Source of the DNA: Chloroflexota bacterium
GTDB taxonomy: Bacteria > Chloroflexota > Anaerolineae > J102
Direction: 5' to 3'
Length of the DNA stretch: 9,147 nucleotides
NCBI GenBank assembly: GCA_003353825.1
Contig: PIVW01000220.1
Coordinates: forward strand, 1 to 9,147
Shown: in pieces, positions 1-6,714 of the stretch
Layout of the letters: the number at the start of each line of letters is the position of its first letter
Position numbering within the stretch: the first letter of the stretch is position 1
The notes under the pieces: generated by a model
The model's input: only the letters and a program-made list of their open reading frames with translations
Told to the model about the DNA's origin: nothing
Database searches by the model: none
Position numbers and translations under genes: made by a program

Positions 1-1
1 T

Positions 2-538
2 TTCGACGTGCCCGGCAAAGATGACCTGATGTTTTTTATCCTTAGCACGCGCATGCTTCCCGCCGTGGTGGTGACCATCCCCTTGTTCATCATGTACCGG
101 CAGCTTGGCATGCACGATACGCACATCGGCATGATCATGCTGTACACGGTGTTCAACCTTTCCCTCTCGGTTTGGCTGCTCAAGGGCTTTATCGACGAGA
201 TCCCGATCGAATACGAAGAGGCGGCGCTGGTCGATGGCTATACCCGTATGCAAGCTTTCTTCAAGATCGTATTGCCGCAGGCGATGACCGGTATCGCTGC
301 CACTGCCGTATTCTGTCTCATTTTTGCTTGGAACGAATACGCCTTTGCCCTGATGTTGACCAGCGACACCGCCCGCACCGCCCCTCCCAGCATCGCCACC
401 ATGCAGGGCCGAGGTGGCATCGAATGGTCGGCCATTGCTGCCGGTAGCTTGGGCTTCCTCATCCCGGTAGTTATCGTCGTCTTCCTCCTACGAAATTACT
501 TACTGCGCGGTGTCACATTTGGCGCGATTCGCCAGTAA
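2..538 (+). CDS. Sugar ABC transporter inner-membrane permease, MalG/UgpE type (5'-truncated by window edge)
   Basis: This is the C-terminal part of an inner-membrane permease subunit of a carbohydrate ABC importer (CUT1 type, MalG/UgpE/LacG-like), which forms the channel with a second permease and docks the ATPases. The frame is open to the window start, so the true start is upstream; the GTG at base 8 is only an internal codon. Counting from that codon, the EAA loop is clear at residues 71-77 (EAALVDG), with the conserved I-x-LP at about 87-90; this cytoplasmic loop couples to the ATPase. Hydrophobic segments lie at about 17-30, 40-58, 94-116 and 143-163. The end (GVTFGAIRQ) is typical of MalG-like permeases. 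About 100 N-terminal residues are missing compared with the usual ~280. The two ATPases follow on the same strand, so the order is permease, ATPase, ATPase. The substrate cannot be read from this part. Confidence 0.93.
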   Translation, partial: FDVPGKDDLMFFILSTRMLPAVVVTIPLFIMYRQLGMHDTHIGMIMLYTVFNLSLSVWLLKGFIDEIPIEYEEAALVDGYTRMQAFFKIVLPQAMTGIAATAVFCLIFAWNEYAFALMLTSDTARTAPPSIATMQGRGGIEWSAIAAGSLGFLIPVVIVVFLLRNYLLRGVTFGAIRQ

Positions 539-589
539 AGGGAACAGTAGACAAGGAACAAGGGAGTCGTACCAGCCTAAGCAGCTTAT

Positions 590-619
590 CTCACCCAGTC
601 ACCTTGTCACCCTGTCACC
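590..619 (+). repeat. 8-base-period GTCACC tandem repeat in the permease-ATPase gap
   Basis: Three exact GTCACC units start at 598, 606 and 614, and a fourth, imperfect unit (CTCACC) starts at 590, all exactly 8 bases apart. Just upstream at 551-564 is a 7-base direct repeat (ACAAGGA/ACAAGGG) whose GACAAGG (550-556) is the reverse complement of CCTTGTC at 602-608. The array sits 22-52 bases before the ATPase start, where a ribosome binding site would be expected. It may be a dispersed intergenic repeat of this genome or a regulatory element; the sequence does not decide between them. Confidence 0.6.
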
Positions 620-641
620 TTTCCACTCCAAAACTAACCCT

Positions 642-1751
642 ATGGCAACGATAGAATTACAGCAGGTTGAAAAAATATTTGGCGAGGAATATGCCGTCAA
701 GCCGATGGATTTGACCATCGCTGATGGGGAATTCGTCTGCTTGCTCGGGCCCTCGGGCTGTGGTAAAACCACAACTTTGCGCATGATCTCAGGGCTTGAG
801 TCGGTAACAACCGGCAAGATCCTGTTGAACGGCAAGAATGTGACCTGGCGCCATCCCAGCAATCGGGATATTGCCTTTGTCTTTCAATTCTACGCTCTGT
901 ATCCGCACATTAGTGTATACGACAACATCGCCTTCCCGCTTCGTGCCGAGGGTGAGAAAAAGGATGTTATCGAACAACGCGTGTCCGAGGTTGTCGATGT
1001 CCTGCGCATTGGGCATCTTCTGAAAATGAGGCCTGGCAAGTTGAGTGGTGGTGACAAACAACGTGTTGCCCTGGCTCGAGCTCTTGTACGCCGGCCGGCG
1101 GCCTACCTCATGGATGAACCCTTGGGGGCGCTTGACGCAGAATTGCGCGAGGTGATGCGGGCAGAAATCAAGCAGTTGCACATGGCCCAACACGCCACCA
1201 CTGTCTATGTCACACACGATCAGGTAGAGGCTATGGCCTTAAGCGACCGCATTGTGGTCATGTCTGATGCCGAGGTTCAGCAAGTGGGTTCACCGGCGGA
1301 CGTTTACTACGATCCGGCGAACTTGTTCGTTGCCAAATTCATCGGTAGTCCTGGCATGAATCTAATCAAGGGCCATGTCGATGACAGCCAGGTGCATATC
1401 GAAGGTGGGGATAAGGCAGTGCCCATACCCGAAAGCTACAAAAATACGTTGCCGAGTGCGCTGAACGGTTCTGGAGAGGTGCTAATCGGTTTCCGGCCAG
1501 AATCGGCAAGTATTTCTGACGACGCCACCAATCGCGGTGTGGTCTATGCCATGGATATGCACGGCTCACACAAGATGCTGCACATCAGTGTCGGTGAGAC
1601 AGGCGGTGAAGAAGACATCGTTCACATACGCACCGATCGCATGGCCAACAATCCCATCGGCACTAAAGCTCGCTTTGATATCGATTCCGACATGATGCGG
1701 TTCTTCGACCCTAGTAGCGAACAGGCAATCAGTCGAGAGGTGCTTCAATGA
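642..1751 (+). CDS. Sugar ABC transporter ATP-binding protein, first of a tandem pair
   Basis: Cytoplasmic ATPase subunit (369 residues) of the MalK/UgpC/MsmK type that powers the adjacent importer. Seen: Walker A GPSGCGKT at 36-43, Q-loop Gln82, signature LSGGD at 134-138, Walker B ending LMDEP with Asp158/Glu159, D-loop LGALD at 161-165, switch His192 (VTHDQVEAM), then a C-terminal TOBE/OB regulatory domain with the IGFRPE motif at 282-287. Two positions differ from the common consensus: the signature has Asp where Gln is usual, and the Q-loop reads FQFYALYP where FQNYALYP is usual. All catalytic residues are present, so it should be active. The frame extends upstream to a GTG at 510 inside the permease gene, but those 44 residues are low-complexity and run through the repeat; ATG 642 gives the normal N-terminus (MATIELQQVEKIFG). 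No Shine-Dalgarno precedes ATG 642, so translation may depend on coupling or be leaderless. It overlaps the second ATPase by four bases. Confidence 0.94.
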   Translation: MATIELQQVEKIFGEEYAVKPMDLTIADGEFVCLLGPSGCGKTTTLRMISGLESVTTGKILLNGKNVTWRHPSNRDIAFVFQFYALYPHISVYDNIAFPLRAEGEKKDVIEQRVSEVVDVLRIGHLLKMRPGKLSGGDKQRVALARALVRRPAAYLMDEPLGALDAELREVMRAEIKQLHMAQHATTVYVTHDQVEAMALSDRIVVMSDAEVQQVGSPADVYYDPANLFVAKFIGSPGMNLIKGHVDDSQVHIEGGDKAVPIPESYKNTLPSALNGSGEVLIGFRPESASISDDATNRGVVYAMDMHGSHKMLHISVGETGGEEDIVHIRTDRMANNPIGTKARFDIDSDMMRFFDPSSEQAISREVLQ

Positions 1752-2806
1752 GCAGTGTAGAGCTAAAAAACGTCACCAAAAAATTTAAAAATATTACCGC
1801 CCTCGCCGATGTTTCGTTCATGGTGCGAGACCAGGAGTTTTTTGTGCTCCTGGGGCCCACCGGCGCCGGCAAGACCACTACGCTCCGTGTCATCTCTGCT
1901 CTTTTACGACAGAATGAGGGCGACGTCTATTTTGATGGCGAATTGGTTAACGATTGGACGCCCGCCGATAGGGATGTGGCCTTTGTGTTCCAGCAGTATT
2001 CGCTCTACCCCACCATGACAGTATTTGATAACCTGGCCTTCCCCCTACGCTCACCCATGCGTAAGACATCGAAGGCCGAGATCGAAGAGAAGGTGGGACA
2101 TGCCGCTGAGATTTTGCACATCAGTCATCTCTTAGACCGAAAAACGGCACGATTGTCGGGCGGCGAAATGCAGCGTGTTGCTATCGGACGAGCCATTGTG
2201 CGCGAGCCCCGTATCTTTCTCATGGATGAGCCCCTGTCGAATCTCGATGCCAAGCTACGTGAGGCATTGCGAGTCGAACTACAGCACATGCAGAAGACTC
2301 AGGGCAATACCACGCTCTTTGTCACACACGACCAGGTCGAGGCATTGACCATGGCTGACCGCATCGGTGTATTGGATGAAGGGCGTATCATCCAAGTGGG
2401 AACCCCGATCGATATCTACGACCGTCCAGCCACCACTTTTGTCGCCACTTTGGTGGGATCGCCACGTATCAATCTTTATGACGCCATCAAACAGAATGGC
2501 ACCTTACAAGTCGCCAACAGTGAGCTGCAAATACCATGTCCGGTGACTCCGGAGTTGCCGGAAAAGGTGCAGATTGGTATACGGCCTGAGGACATTCTGC
2601 CTGCAGAGGATGGACAGTTTTCCGGTGAGATCAAATTGACAGAACCGCTCGGCGTGGAAACGGTTCTGCATATTCGTTCTGGAGAACAGACATTACTAAG
2701 TCTCATTCCCGGTATTTCACGCATACGCATGCGCGATACCATTCGTTTCAATATCTTGACCGATCGCCTTCACTATTTTGATAACGGCGGAAAACGTATC
2801 AATTAG
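1748..2806 (+). CDS. Sugar ABC transporter ATP-binding protein, second of a tandem pair
   Basis: Second cytoplasmic MalK-type ATPase (352 residues), clearly a diverged paralogue of its neighbour. Seen: Walker A GPTGAGKT at 36-43, Q-loop Gln82 (FQQYSLYP), signature LSGGE at 136-140, Walker B FLMDEP with Asp160/Glu161, D-loop LSNLD at 163-167, switch His194 (VTHDQVEAL), followed by a TOBE domain with IGIRPED at about 277-282. Its ATG overlaps the TGA of the first ATPase (ATGA), and GAGAGG at 1735-1740 serves as ribosome binding site inside the upstream gene, so the two are translationally coupled. Most CUT1 importers use one ATPase gene product as a homodimer. Two adjacent, coupled, different genes suggest a heterodimer, as proposed for GlpS/GlpT in rhizobial glycerol importers; that is inference. 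All motifs are intact in both, so neither looks degenerate. Confidence 0.94.
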   Translation: MSSVELKNVTKKFKNITALADVSFMVRDQEFFVLLGPTGAGKTTTLRVISALLRQNEGDVYFDGELVNDWTPADRDVAFVFQQYSLYPTMTVFDNLAFPLRSPMRKTSKAEIEEKVGHAAEILHISHLLDRKTARLSGGEMQRVAIGRAIVREPRIFLMDEPLSNLDAKLREALRVELQHMQKTQGNTTLFVTHDQVEALTMADRIGVLDEGRIIQVGTPIDIYDRPATTFVATLVGSPRINLYDAIKQNGTLQVANSELQIPCPVTPELPEKVQIGIRPEDILPAEDGQFSGEIKLTEPLGVETVLHIRSGEQTLLSLIPGISRIRMRDTIRFNILTDRLHYFDNGGKRIN

Positions 2807-2830
2807 TACCCTTAAGGAGAGGAACAGACC

Positions 2831-3676
2831 ATGAAATTTGGTGTCAATGTCTGGGTGTGGTCAGCACCCATTACCACGGAAGAGCTGAAAAAACTAGCAC
2901 CCAAAGTCGCCGACATGGGCTTTGAAACTATCGAGATCGGCCTGGAATCTATAGATGATCTCGACCACGATGAAGGGGCGGCGATCATCGCCGATTATGG
3001 GTTGGGTGTTAGCACCTGCGCTGCCGTTGGCGAAGACCGAGATCTGATTCATCCCGATCCTGCCATTCGGGCCAACGGTTACGATTATATGCGCCAAGCG
3101 ATCGTTGCCACGCAAACGCTGGGGGGCACGAACCTGGTCGGGCCCATTTATTCTGCTGTGGGTCGCACCTGGCAGATGACCGCTGAAGAGCGGGCCAGAG
3201 ATACCGATCTCCTGGTGGCAACGTTATCCGATTTATCGGCGTATGCCGCTGACCATGGCGTTACGCTGTGTGTCGAACCCTTGAATCGTTTTGAGACCAG
3301 CTTCATCAATCTGGCCAGTCAAGCTATCGAGGTGGTAGATCGTGTGGACAACCCGGCCTGCCAGATTCTGCTCGATACCTTCCACATGAACATCGAGGAG
3401 AAATCGCTTGGTGATGCCATTCGCGCCGCGGGACCACGTCTCAAGCATGTTCATTCTTGTGGTAGCGACCGCGGCTCACCCGGTTCTGGCACCATCGACT
3501 GGGATGAGGTTGCCACTGCATTACGAGATGTCAACTACGATGGCCCGGTAGTGATCGAATCCTTTACTACCAAGGTCAAGAGCATCGCCAAGGCCGCAGC
3601 CATCTGGCGACCGCTGGCGCCAACGCAGGACGCACTGGCAGTGGATGGTTTGAAGTTCCTCAAACAGTTGCTTTAG
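2831..3676 (+). CDS. Ketose 3-epimerase-like TIM-barrel protein (D-tagatose/D-psicose 3-epimerase family)
   Basis: Predicted cytoplasmic metal-dependent sugar epimerase (281 residues; family usually ~280-300) of the xylose-isomerase-like TIM-barrel superfamily. The four expected metal ligands are Glu149 (in VEPLNRFE), Asp182 (in LLDTFHMNIEE), His208 (in KHVHSCG) and Glu243 (in VVIESF). Their spacing of 33, 26 and 35 residues equals that of Pseudomonas cichorii D-tagatose 3-epimerase (Glu152, Asp185, His211, Glu246, from memory). LDTFHMNIEE and EPLNRFE are close to that family, and Arg214 matches its substrate-binding Arg. Known members invert C-3 of free ketoses (tagatose/sorbose, fructose/psicose, ribulose/xylulose). 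The exact sugar is not certain, but xylulose would suit the downstream kinase. AAGGAG at 2814-2819, 11 bases before the ATG, supports the start. The gene lies 24 bases after the second ATPase and is likely co-transcribed with it. Confidence 0.87.
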   Translation: MKFGVNVWVWSAPITTEELKKLAPKVADMGFETIEIGLESIDDLDHDEGAAIIADYGLGVSTCAAVGEDRDLIHPDPAIRANGYDYMRQAIVATQTLGGTNLVGPIYSAVGRTWQMTAEERARDTDLLVATLSDLSAYAADHGVTLCVEPLNRFETSFINLASQAIEVVDRVDNPACQILLDTFHMNIEEKSLGDAIRAAGPRLKHVHSCGSDRGSPGSGTIDWDEVATALRDVNYDGPVVIESFTTKVKSIAKAAAIWRPLAPTQDALAVDGLKFLKQLL

Positions 3677-3686
3677 GCCTTTTCAG

Positions 3687-3785
3687 CAAAATAATGATCC
3701 AGAGCAGTGCGTATACATTCGTTCGATCCTAACCCATTCTGAATACGATAAGGAACAATGGAAAAATGATCCGTGGTACGAATGA
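3687..3785 (+). pseudogene. 5'-truncated remnant of a HigB-type toxin gene
   Basis: Between the epimerase and the antitoxin, the frame beginning at 3687 reads about 32 codons to TGA 3783-3785 and includes VYIRSILTHSEYDKEQW (codons from 3711). This resembles the C-terminus of HigB-family mRNA interferases, where a last beta strand is followed by a THxEYD motif (E. coli HigB has CYIREVMTHKEYD, from memory). The frame is closed upstream by TGA 3651-3653 and has no ATG, GTG or TTG before the conserved part, so about two thirds of a ~100-residue toxin is missing. The missing part is not in another frame, because the epimerase gene occupies the space up to 3676. The remnant overlaps the antitoxin start by 20 bases, a typical higBA arrangement. 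Family assignment rests on a short stretch, but its position directly before a HigA gene strongly supports it. Confidence 0.72.
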
Positions 3786-4200
3786 TCAGACCTATGCTGA
3801 TTTAATGTTGAGCTTTCTGCCCCGTCCGATAGCAACAGAGTCCGACTATGAAGACAACGAGATTGAAATCGATCGCCTGCTCGATAAAGGCGAACTTTCG
3901 GCAGCAGAGCAAGATTATCTCCATCTACTGGGCACGCTGGTCTTTGATTTTGAATCACGAACAGAGGATGTGAGGGCTTATGAATTACGTGGCGTGGCAT
4001 TAGTCAAAGGCCTCATGGCGCTGCACGATCTTAAGCAGAAGGATTTGATACCGATTTTCAAAGCAAAGTCCATCGTATCTGATGTGCTCAATGGCAAGCG
4101 AAGATTGACGGTAGAGCACATCGACCGCCTGGCAGTGTTTTTTGGGTTACCACACGAGGTTTTTTTTGAGCCCGCGGATAGCCCTGCGTCCGACCTTTAG
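3766..4200 (+). CDS. higA: HigA-type antitoxin / XRE-family DNA-binding protein without its toxin
   Basis: Small DNA-binding protein (144 residues) of the HigA antitoxin family. In intact systems it neutralises the HigB mRNA interferase and represses the higBA operon. Residues 21-60 (TESDYEDNEIEIDRLLD and following) form the helical N-terminal part seen in this family, which has TExDYE and E-I-x-RL patterns. A Cro/C1-type helix-turn-helix covers about 76-130: LKQKDLIPIF as first helix, KSIVSDVLNGKRRLT as recognition region, then VEHIDRLAVFFGLPHEVFF. The start at 3766 has AAGGA at 3750-3754; the ATG at 3758 stops after three codons. The partner toxin upstream is truncated, so the antitoxin stands alone. 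It could still bind DNA and regulate its own or nearby genes. Its sequence looks more AT-rich than the flanking catabolic genes, consistent with later insertion. Function as a live antitoxin is unlikely here; function as a regulator is possible. Confidence 0.85.
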   Translation: MIRGTNDQTYADLMLSFLPRPIATESDYEDNEIEIDRLLDKGELSAAEQDYLHLLGTLVFDFESRTEDVRAYELRGVALVKGLMALHDLKQKDLIPIFKAKSIVSDVLNGKRRLTVEHIDRLAVFFGLPHEVFFEPADSPASDL

Positions 4201-4314
4201 GATCAGCCGGTTTGAAGGGGCGGATTCATTATATTCTCCCTACACGCCGATTATCCAACACCTGTCACTTAAATTTCAATCACACAAAATCTGGACAAAC
4301 TAGGAGCACAAATC

Positions 4315-5367
4315 ATGGCAAGACCAGTCACGTTGTTTAGCGGCCAATGGGCCGACCTACCTTTTGAAACACTCTGCGCCAAAGTCAAGGAAATGGGCTA
4401 TGATGGCGTCGAGATCGCCTGCTGGGGTGACCACTTTGAGGTGGATAAGGCCCTTGAAGATGATAGCTATATTCAGTCACGCTGGGACATCCTCAATAAA
4501 TATGAGCTGCAATGCCATGCAATCAGCAATCATCTTGTCGGTCAGGCTGTCTGCGATCGCATCGATGGACGGCACGAGAGCATTTTGCCACCTCGCATTT
4601 GGGGTGATGGCACAGAAGATGGCGTACGGGCACGGGCGGCTGAAGAAATGAAGAACACCGCCCGTGCTGCAGCAGCGTTTGGTGTTGGCGTCGTACCCGG
4701 CTTTACCGGGAGCCCGATTTGGCACATGGTCTATTCCTTCCCCCCGAATCCACCCAACTATCTAGAGGACGGCCTGGCACTGTTTGCCGACCTGTGGACA
4801 CCCATCCTCGATGTCTTCCAGGAGGTTGGTGTTCAGTTCGCCCTGGAAGTCCATCCCACCGAGATCGCATTCGACATTGCCAGTTCAGAAAACGCCCTTA
4901 AGGCCCTGGATGGGCACCCGGCATTTGGTTTCAATTACGACCCCAGCCATTTCGGCTATCAAGGCGTCGACTATGTGGGCTTCATTCGCAAATTCGCCGA
5001 CCGAATCTTCCATGTCCACATGAAAGATGTGTATTGGTCATCGGGACCGGCGGAAGCGGGCGTATTTGGTGGTCACCTCAATTTTGGCGACTCGCGCCGT
5101 TTCTGGGACTTCCGCTCGGTTGGGCGAGGTTCTATCGATTTCGAAGAGGTTATTCGCGCCCTGAACGACATTGGTTACAGTGGACCGCTCTCGATTGAGT
5201 GGGAAGATGCCCGAATGGACCGGGAGCATGGCGCTACCGAATCATGTGCATTTACACGCAAACTGGATTTCGCTCCCGCCTTTGTCGCTTTCGACGCTGC
5301 CTTTGCCTCGGATGATGACGATGATTCAGGTCAGATCAGCCCGCAAGAATACGTGGAACGGAACTAA
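4315..5367 (+). CDS. Sugar phosphate isomerase/epimerase family TIM barrel with EF-hand-like C-terminal tail
   Basis: Predicted cytoplasmic metal-dependent TIM-barrel enzyme (350 residues) of the xylose-isomerase-like superfamily, a different branch from the epimerase at 2831. Likely metal ligands are Glu178 (ALEVHPTE), Asp209 (NYDPSHF), His235 (HVHMKD) and Glu295 (SIEWED). The N-terminal pattern [12 protein letters not shown], the [11 protein letters not shown] stretch (71-81) and the [15 protein letters not shown] stretch belong to a conserved group I recall next to Gfo/Idh dehydrogenases; the reaction of this group is not certain. It could be an isomerase or epimerase, or a lyase/beta-eliminase acting on a 3-keto-sugar made by the neighbouring dehydrogenase. 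The end is odd: residues 334-345 ([12 protein letters not shown]) fit the 12-position EF-hand calcium loop. AGGAG at 4302-4306, 8 bases before the ATG, fixes the start. The dehydrogenase follows after 17 bases, so the two are almost certainly co-transcribed. Confidence 0.88.
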   Translation: MARPVTLFSGQWADLPFETLCAKVKEMGYDGVEIACWGDHFEVDKALEDDSYIQSRWDILNKYELQCHAISNHLVGQAVCDRIDGRHESILPPRIWGDGTEDGVRARAAEEMKNTARAAAAFGVGVVPGFTGSPIWHMVYSFPPNPPNYLEDGLALFADLWTPILDVFQEVGVQFALEVHPTEIAFDIASSENALKALDGHPAFGFNYDPSHFGYQGVDYVGFIRKFADRIFHVHMKDVYWSSGPAEAGVFGGHLNFGDSRRFWDFRSVGRGSIDFEEVIRALNDIGYSGPLSIEWEDARMDREHGATESCAFTRKLDFAPAFVAFDAAFASDDDDDSGQISPQEYVERN

Positions 5368-5384
5368 TCAAAGGAGATATAAGC

Positions 5385-6578
5385 ATGAGCAAGGATACAG
5401 GATTCACAAGCATGGCAGCCGCCAAGAGCGAGGGCGATGTGCCTGAGATCGGCGTCGGCATGCTCGGTTACGCATTTATGGGAAAGGCTCACAGCAATGC
5501 CTTCAGAACCATCCCCTACATGATGTACCCCCCCCCCGCTGTCCCCAAAATGGTGGCGATTTCCGGGCGTAATGAAGCTGCTGTCTCTGCCGCCGCCGAC
5601 CGCTTCGGGTATGAGAAATACTATACCTCCTGGCGGGCGATGGTCGAGGATGACGATATACAGTTGCTGGATAACGGCGGCCCCAACAACCTCCATGCCG
5701 AACCCTGCATTATCGCCGCAGAACTGGGCAAACACGTTCTCTGCGAAAAACCACTAGGTCGATCAGCAGCGGAATCGAAGGATATGTGGGATGCTGTTGA
5801 ACAAGCCGGGGTCAAGAACATGGTGGCATTTAACTATCGCTTTGTGCCGGCAGTCCGACTCATTCGCAACCTGATAGATGAAGGCAAACTAGGCCGTATC
5901 TACCACTTCCGGGCATCGTACCTGCAAGAGTGGATTATGCCACACTTTGGCACGCCGATGATCTGGCGCTTGGATAAAGATGCTGCCGGCAGTGGCGCCC
6001 TAGGTGACCTGGGTGCACACATCATCGACCTCGCCCATTACCTGATCGGTGATATGAAAAGCGTCACCGGCCTGACCACGACCTTCATTCGCGAGCGTGA
6101 CCGGGAAGAGGGTGGTACCGGGATTGTGACAGTTGATGATGCCTTTGCTGCGGCCATGGAATTTGAAAATGGCGCTATCGGTACGTTGGAGTGCAGTCGT
6201 TATGCGGCCGGCCACAAGAATGCCAACACCTTCGAAATCAACGGCGAGAAAGGTAGTATTCGTTTTAATCTGGAACGCATGAATGAATTGGAAGTGTTCT
6301 GGGTGGGTGAGGATCCCTCGGTCACACAGGGCTTTCACCAAGTACTTGTCAGCGAACCCGAGCATCCCTGGTGGGAAAACTGGTGGCCGCAAGGACACAT
6401 CATCGGCTGGGAACACACCTTTATACACGAGATCACGCATCTGCTCGATGCCATTGCCAATGACAAGGAAGTGGGTCCCCATGGCGCTACCTTCGAAGAT
6501 GGCTATCGCTGCTCTGTCGTCTGTGATGCCATTGGCGTATCCTCAGACACCGGCAGACATGTCGATATCAAATACTGA
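5385..6578 (+). CDS. Gfo/Idh/MocA family NAD(P)-dependent sugar oxidoreductase
   Basis: Predicted cytoplasmic dehydrogenase (397 residues) acting on a sugar, inositol-like polyol or glycoside hydroxyl. The N-terminal Rossmann domain starts after a ~20-residue extension, with the dinucleotide loop VGMLGYAFMG at 24-33, a slightly unusual glycine pattern seen in part of the family. The catalytic/cofactor EKP motif is at 121-123 (VLCEKPLG), and the segment AFNYRFVPA (148-156) follows the Rossmann fold. The C-terminal alpha/beta substrate domain carries GALGDLGAHIIDLAHYL at 204-220, with Asp208 and His212 as likely catalytic residues. AAGGAG at 5371-5376, 8 bases before the ATG, supports the start. 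The pairing with the TIM-barrel gene 17 bases upstream resembles inositol, levoglucosan and 3-keto-glycoside clusters; the substrate is inferred only at that level. A run of ten C inside codons 48-51 is a possible slippage site, but the frame is intact here. Confidence 0.92.
   Translation: MSKDTGFTSMAAAKSEGDVPEIGVGMLGYAFMGKAHSNAFRTIPYMMYPPPAVPKMVAISGRNEAAVSAAADRFGYEKYYTSWRAMVEDDDIQLLDNGGPNNLHAEPCIIAAELGKHVLCEKPLGRSAAESKDMWDAVEQAGVKNMVAFNYRFVPAVRLIRNLIDEGKLGRIYHFRASYLQEWIMPHFGTPMIWRLDKDAAGSGALGDLGAHIIDLAHYLIGDMKSVTGLTTTFIRERDREEGGTGIVTVDDAFAAAMEFENGAIGTLECSRYAAGHKNANTFEINGEKGSIRFNLERMNELEVFWVGEDPSVTQGFHQVLVSEPEHPWWENWWPQGHIIGWEHTFIHEITHLLDAIANDKEVGPHGATFEDGYRCSVVCDAIGVSSDTGRHVDIKY
5528..5537 (+). 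repeat. Homopolymeric run of ten C within the oxidoreductase gene
   Basis: Ten consecutive C bases encode the end of a Tyr codon and three CCC Pro codons (YPPPAV, residues 48-53). Gain or loss of one C would shift the frame early in the protein and abolish it. The stretch is either a replication-slippage hotspot or a place where sequencing or assembly length errors are likely. Confidence 0.9.
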
Positions 6579-6714
6579 AAGAAAGGTCTCCTGAACAGTT
6601 TTGTAAATGACGATAGACCGTTGAAGATTGTTTCAGATTTTACAGCGAATTCCTTCATCTTCCATGGTCTTTCGTCCATCGTCACAACACTTCCACCAAA
6701 CAGGAACATTGCCT

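Noticed and set aside
510..641. N-terminal extension of the first ATPase from a GTG at 510
   Set aside because: The 44 extra residues overlap the permease gene, run through the tandem repeat and have no family resemblance; ATG 642 gives the normal ATPase N-terminus.
3736..3744. Small palindrome ATTCTGAAT before higA as a possible operator
   Set aside because: It is too short to separate from chance and lies inside codons of the conserved HigB remnant.
3683..4000. 105-codon open frame on the minus strand, considered as a possible partner toxin
   Set aside because: Its translation has no toxin motif, it is antisense to the HigA gene, and the + strand HigB remnant explains the region better.
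4212..4235. Possible sigma-70 promoter upstream of the second TIM-barrel gene (TTGAAG ... TATATT)
   Set aside because: The two boxes are only 12 bases apart, too close for a normal promoter, and no better pair was found.
6000..6482. 160-codon open frame on the minus strand
   Set aside because: It is antisense to the conserved C-terminal domain of the Gfo/Idh oxidoreductase and shows no family features.
6585..6619. Possible terminator hairpin after the oxidoreductase (GGTCT ... AGACC)
   Set aside because: The stem is only five base pairs with a loop of about 25 bases and no following T run.
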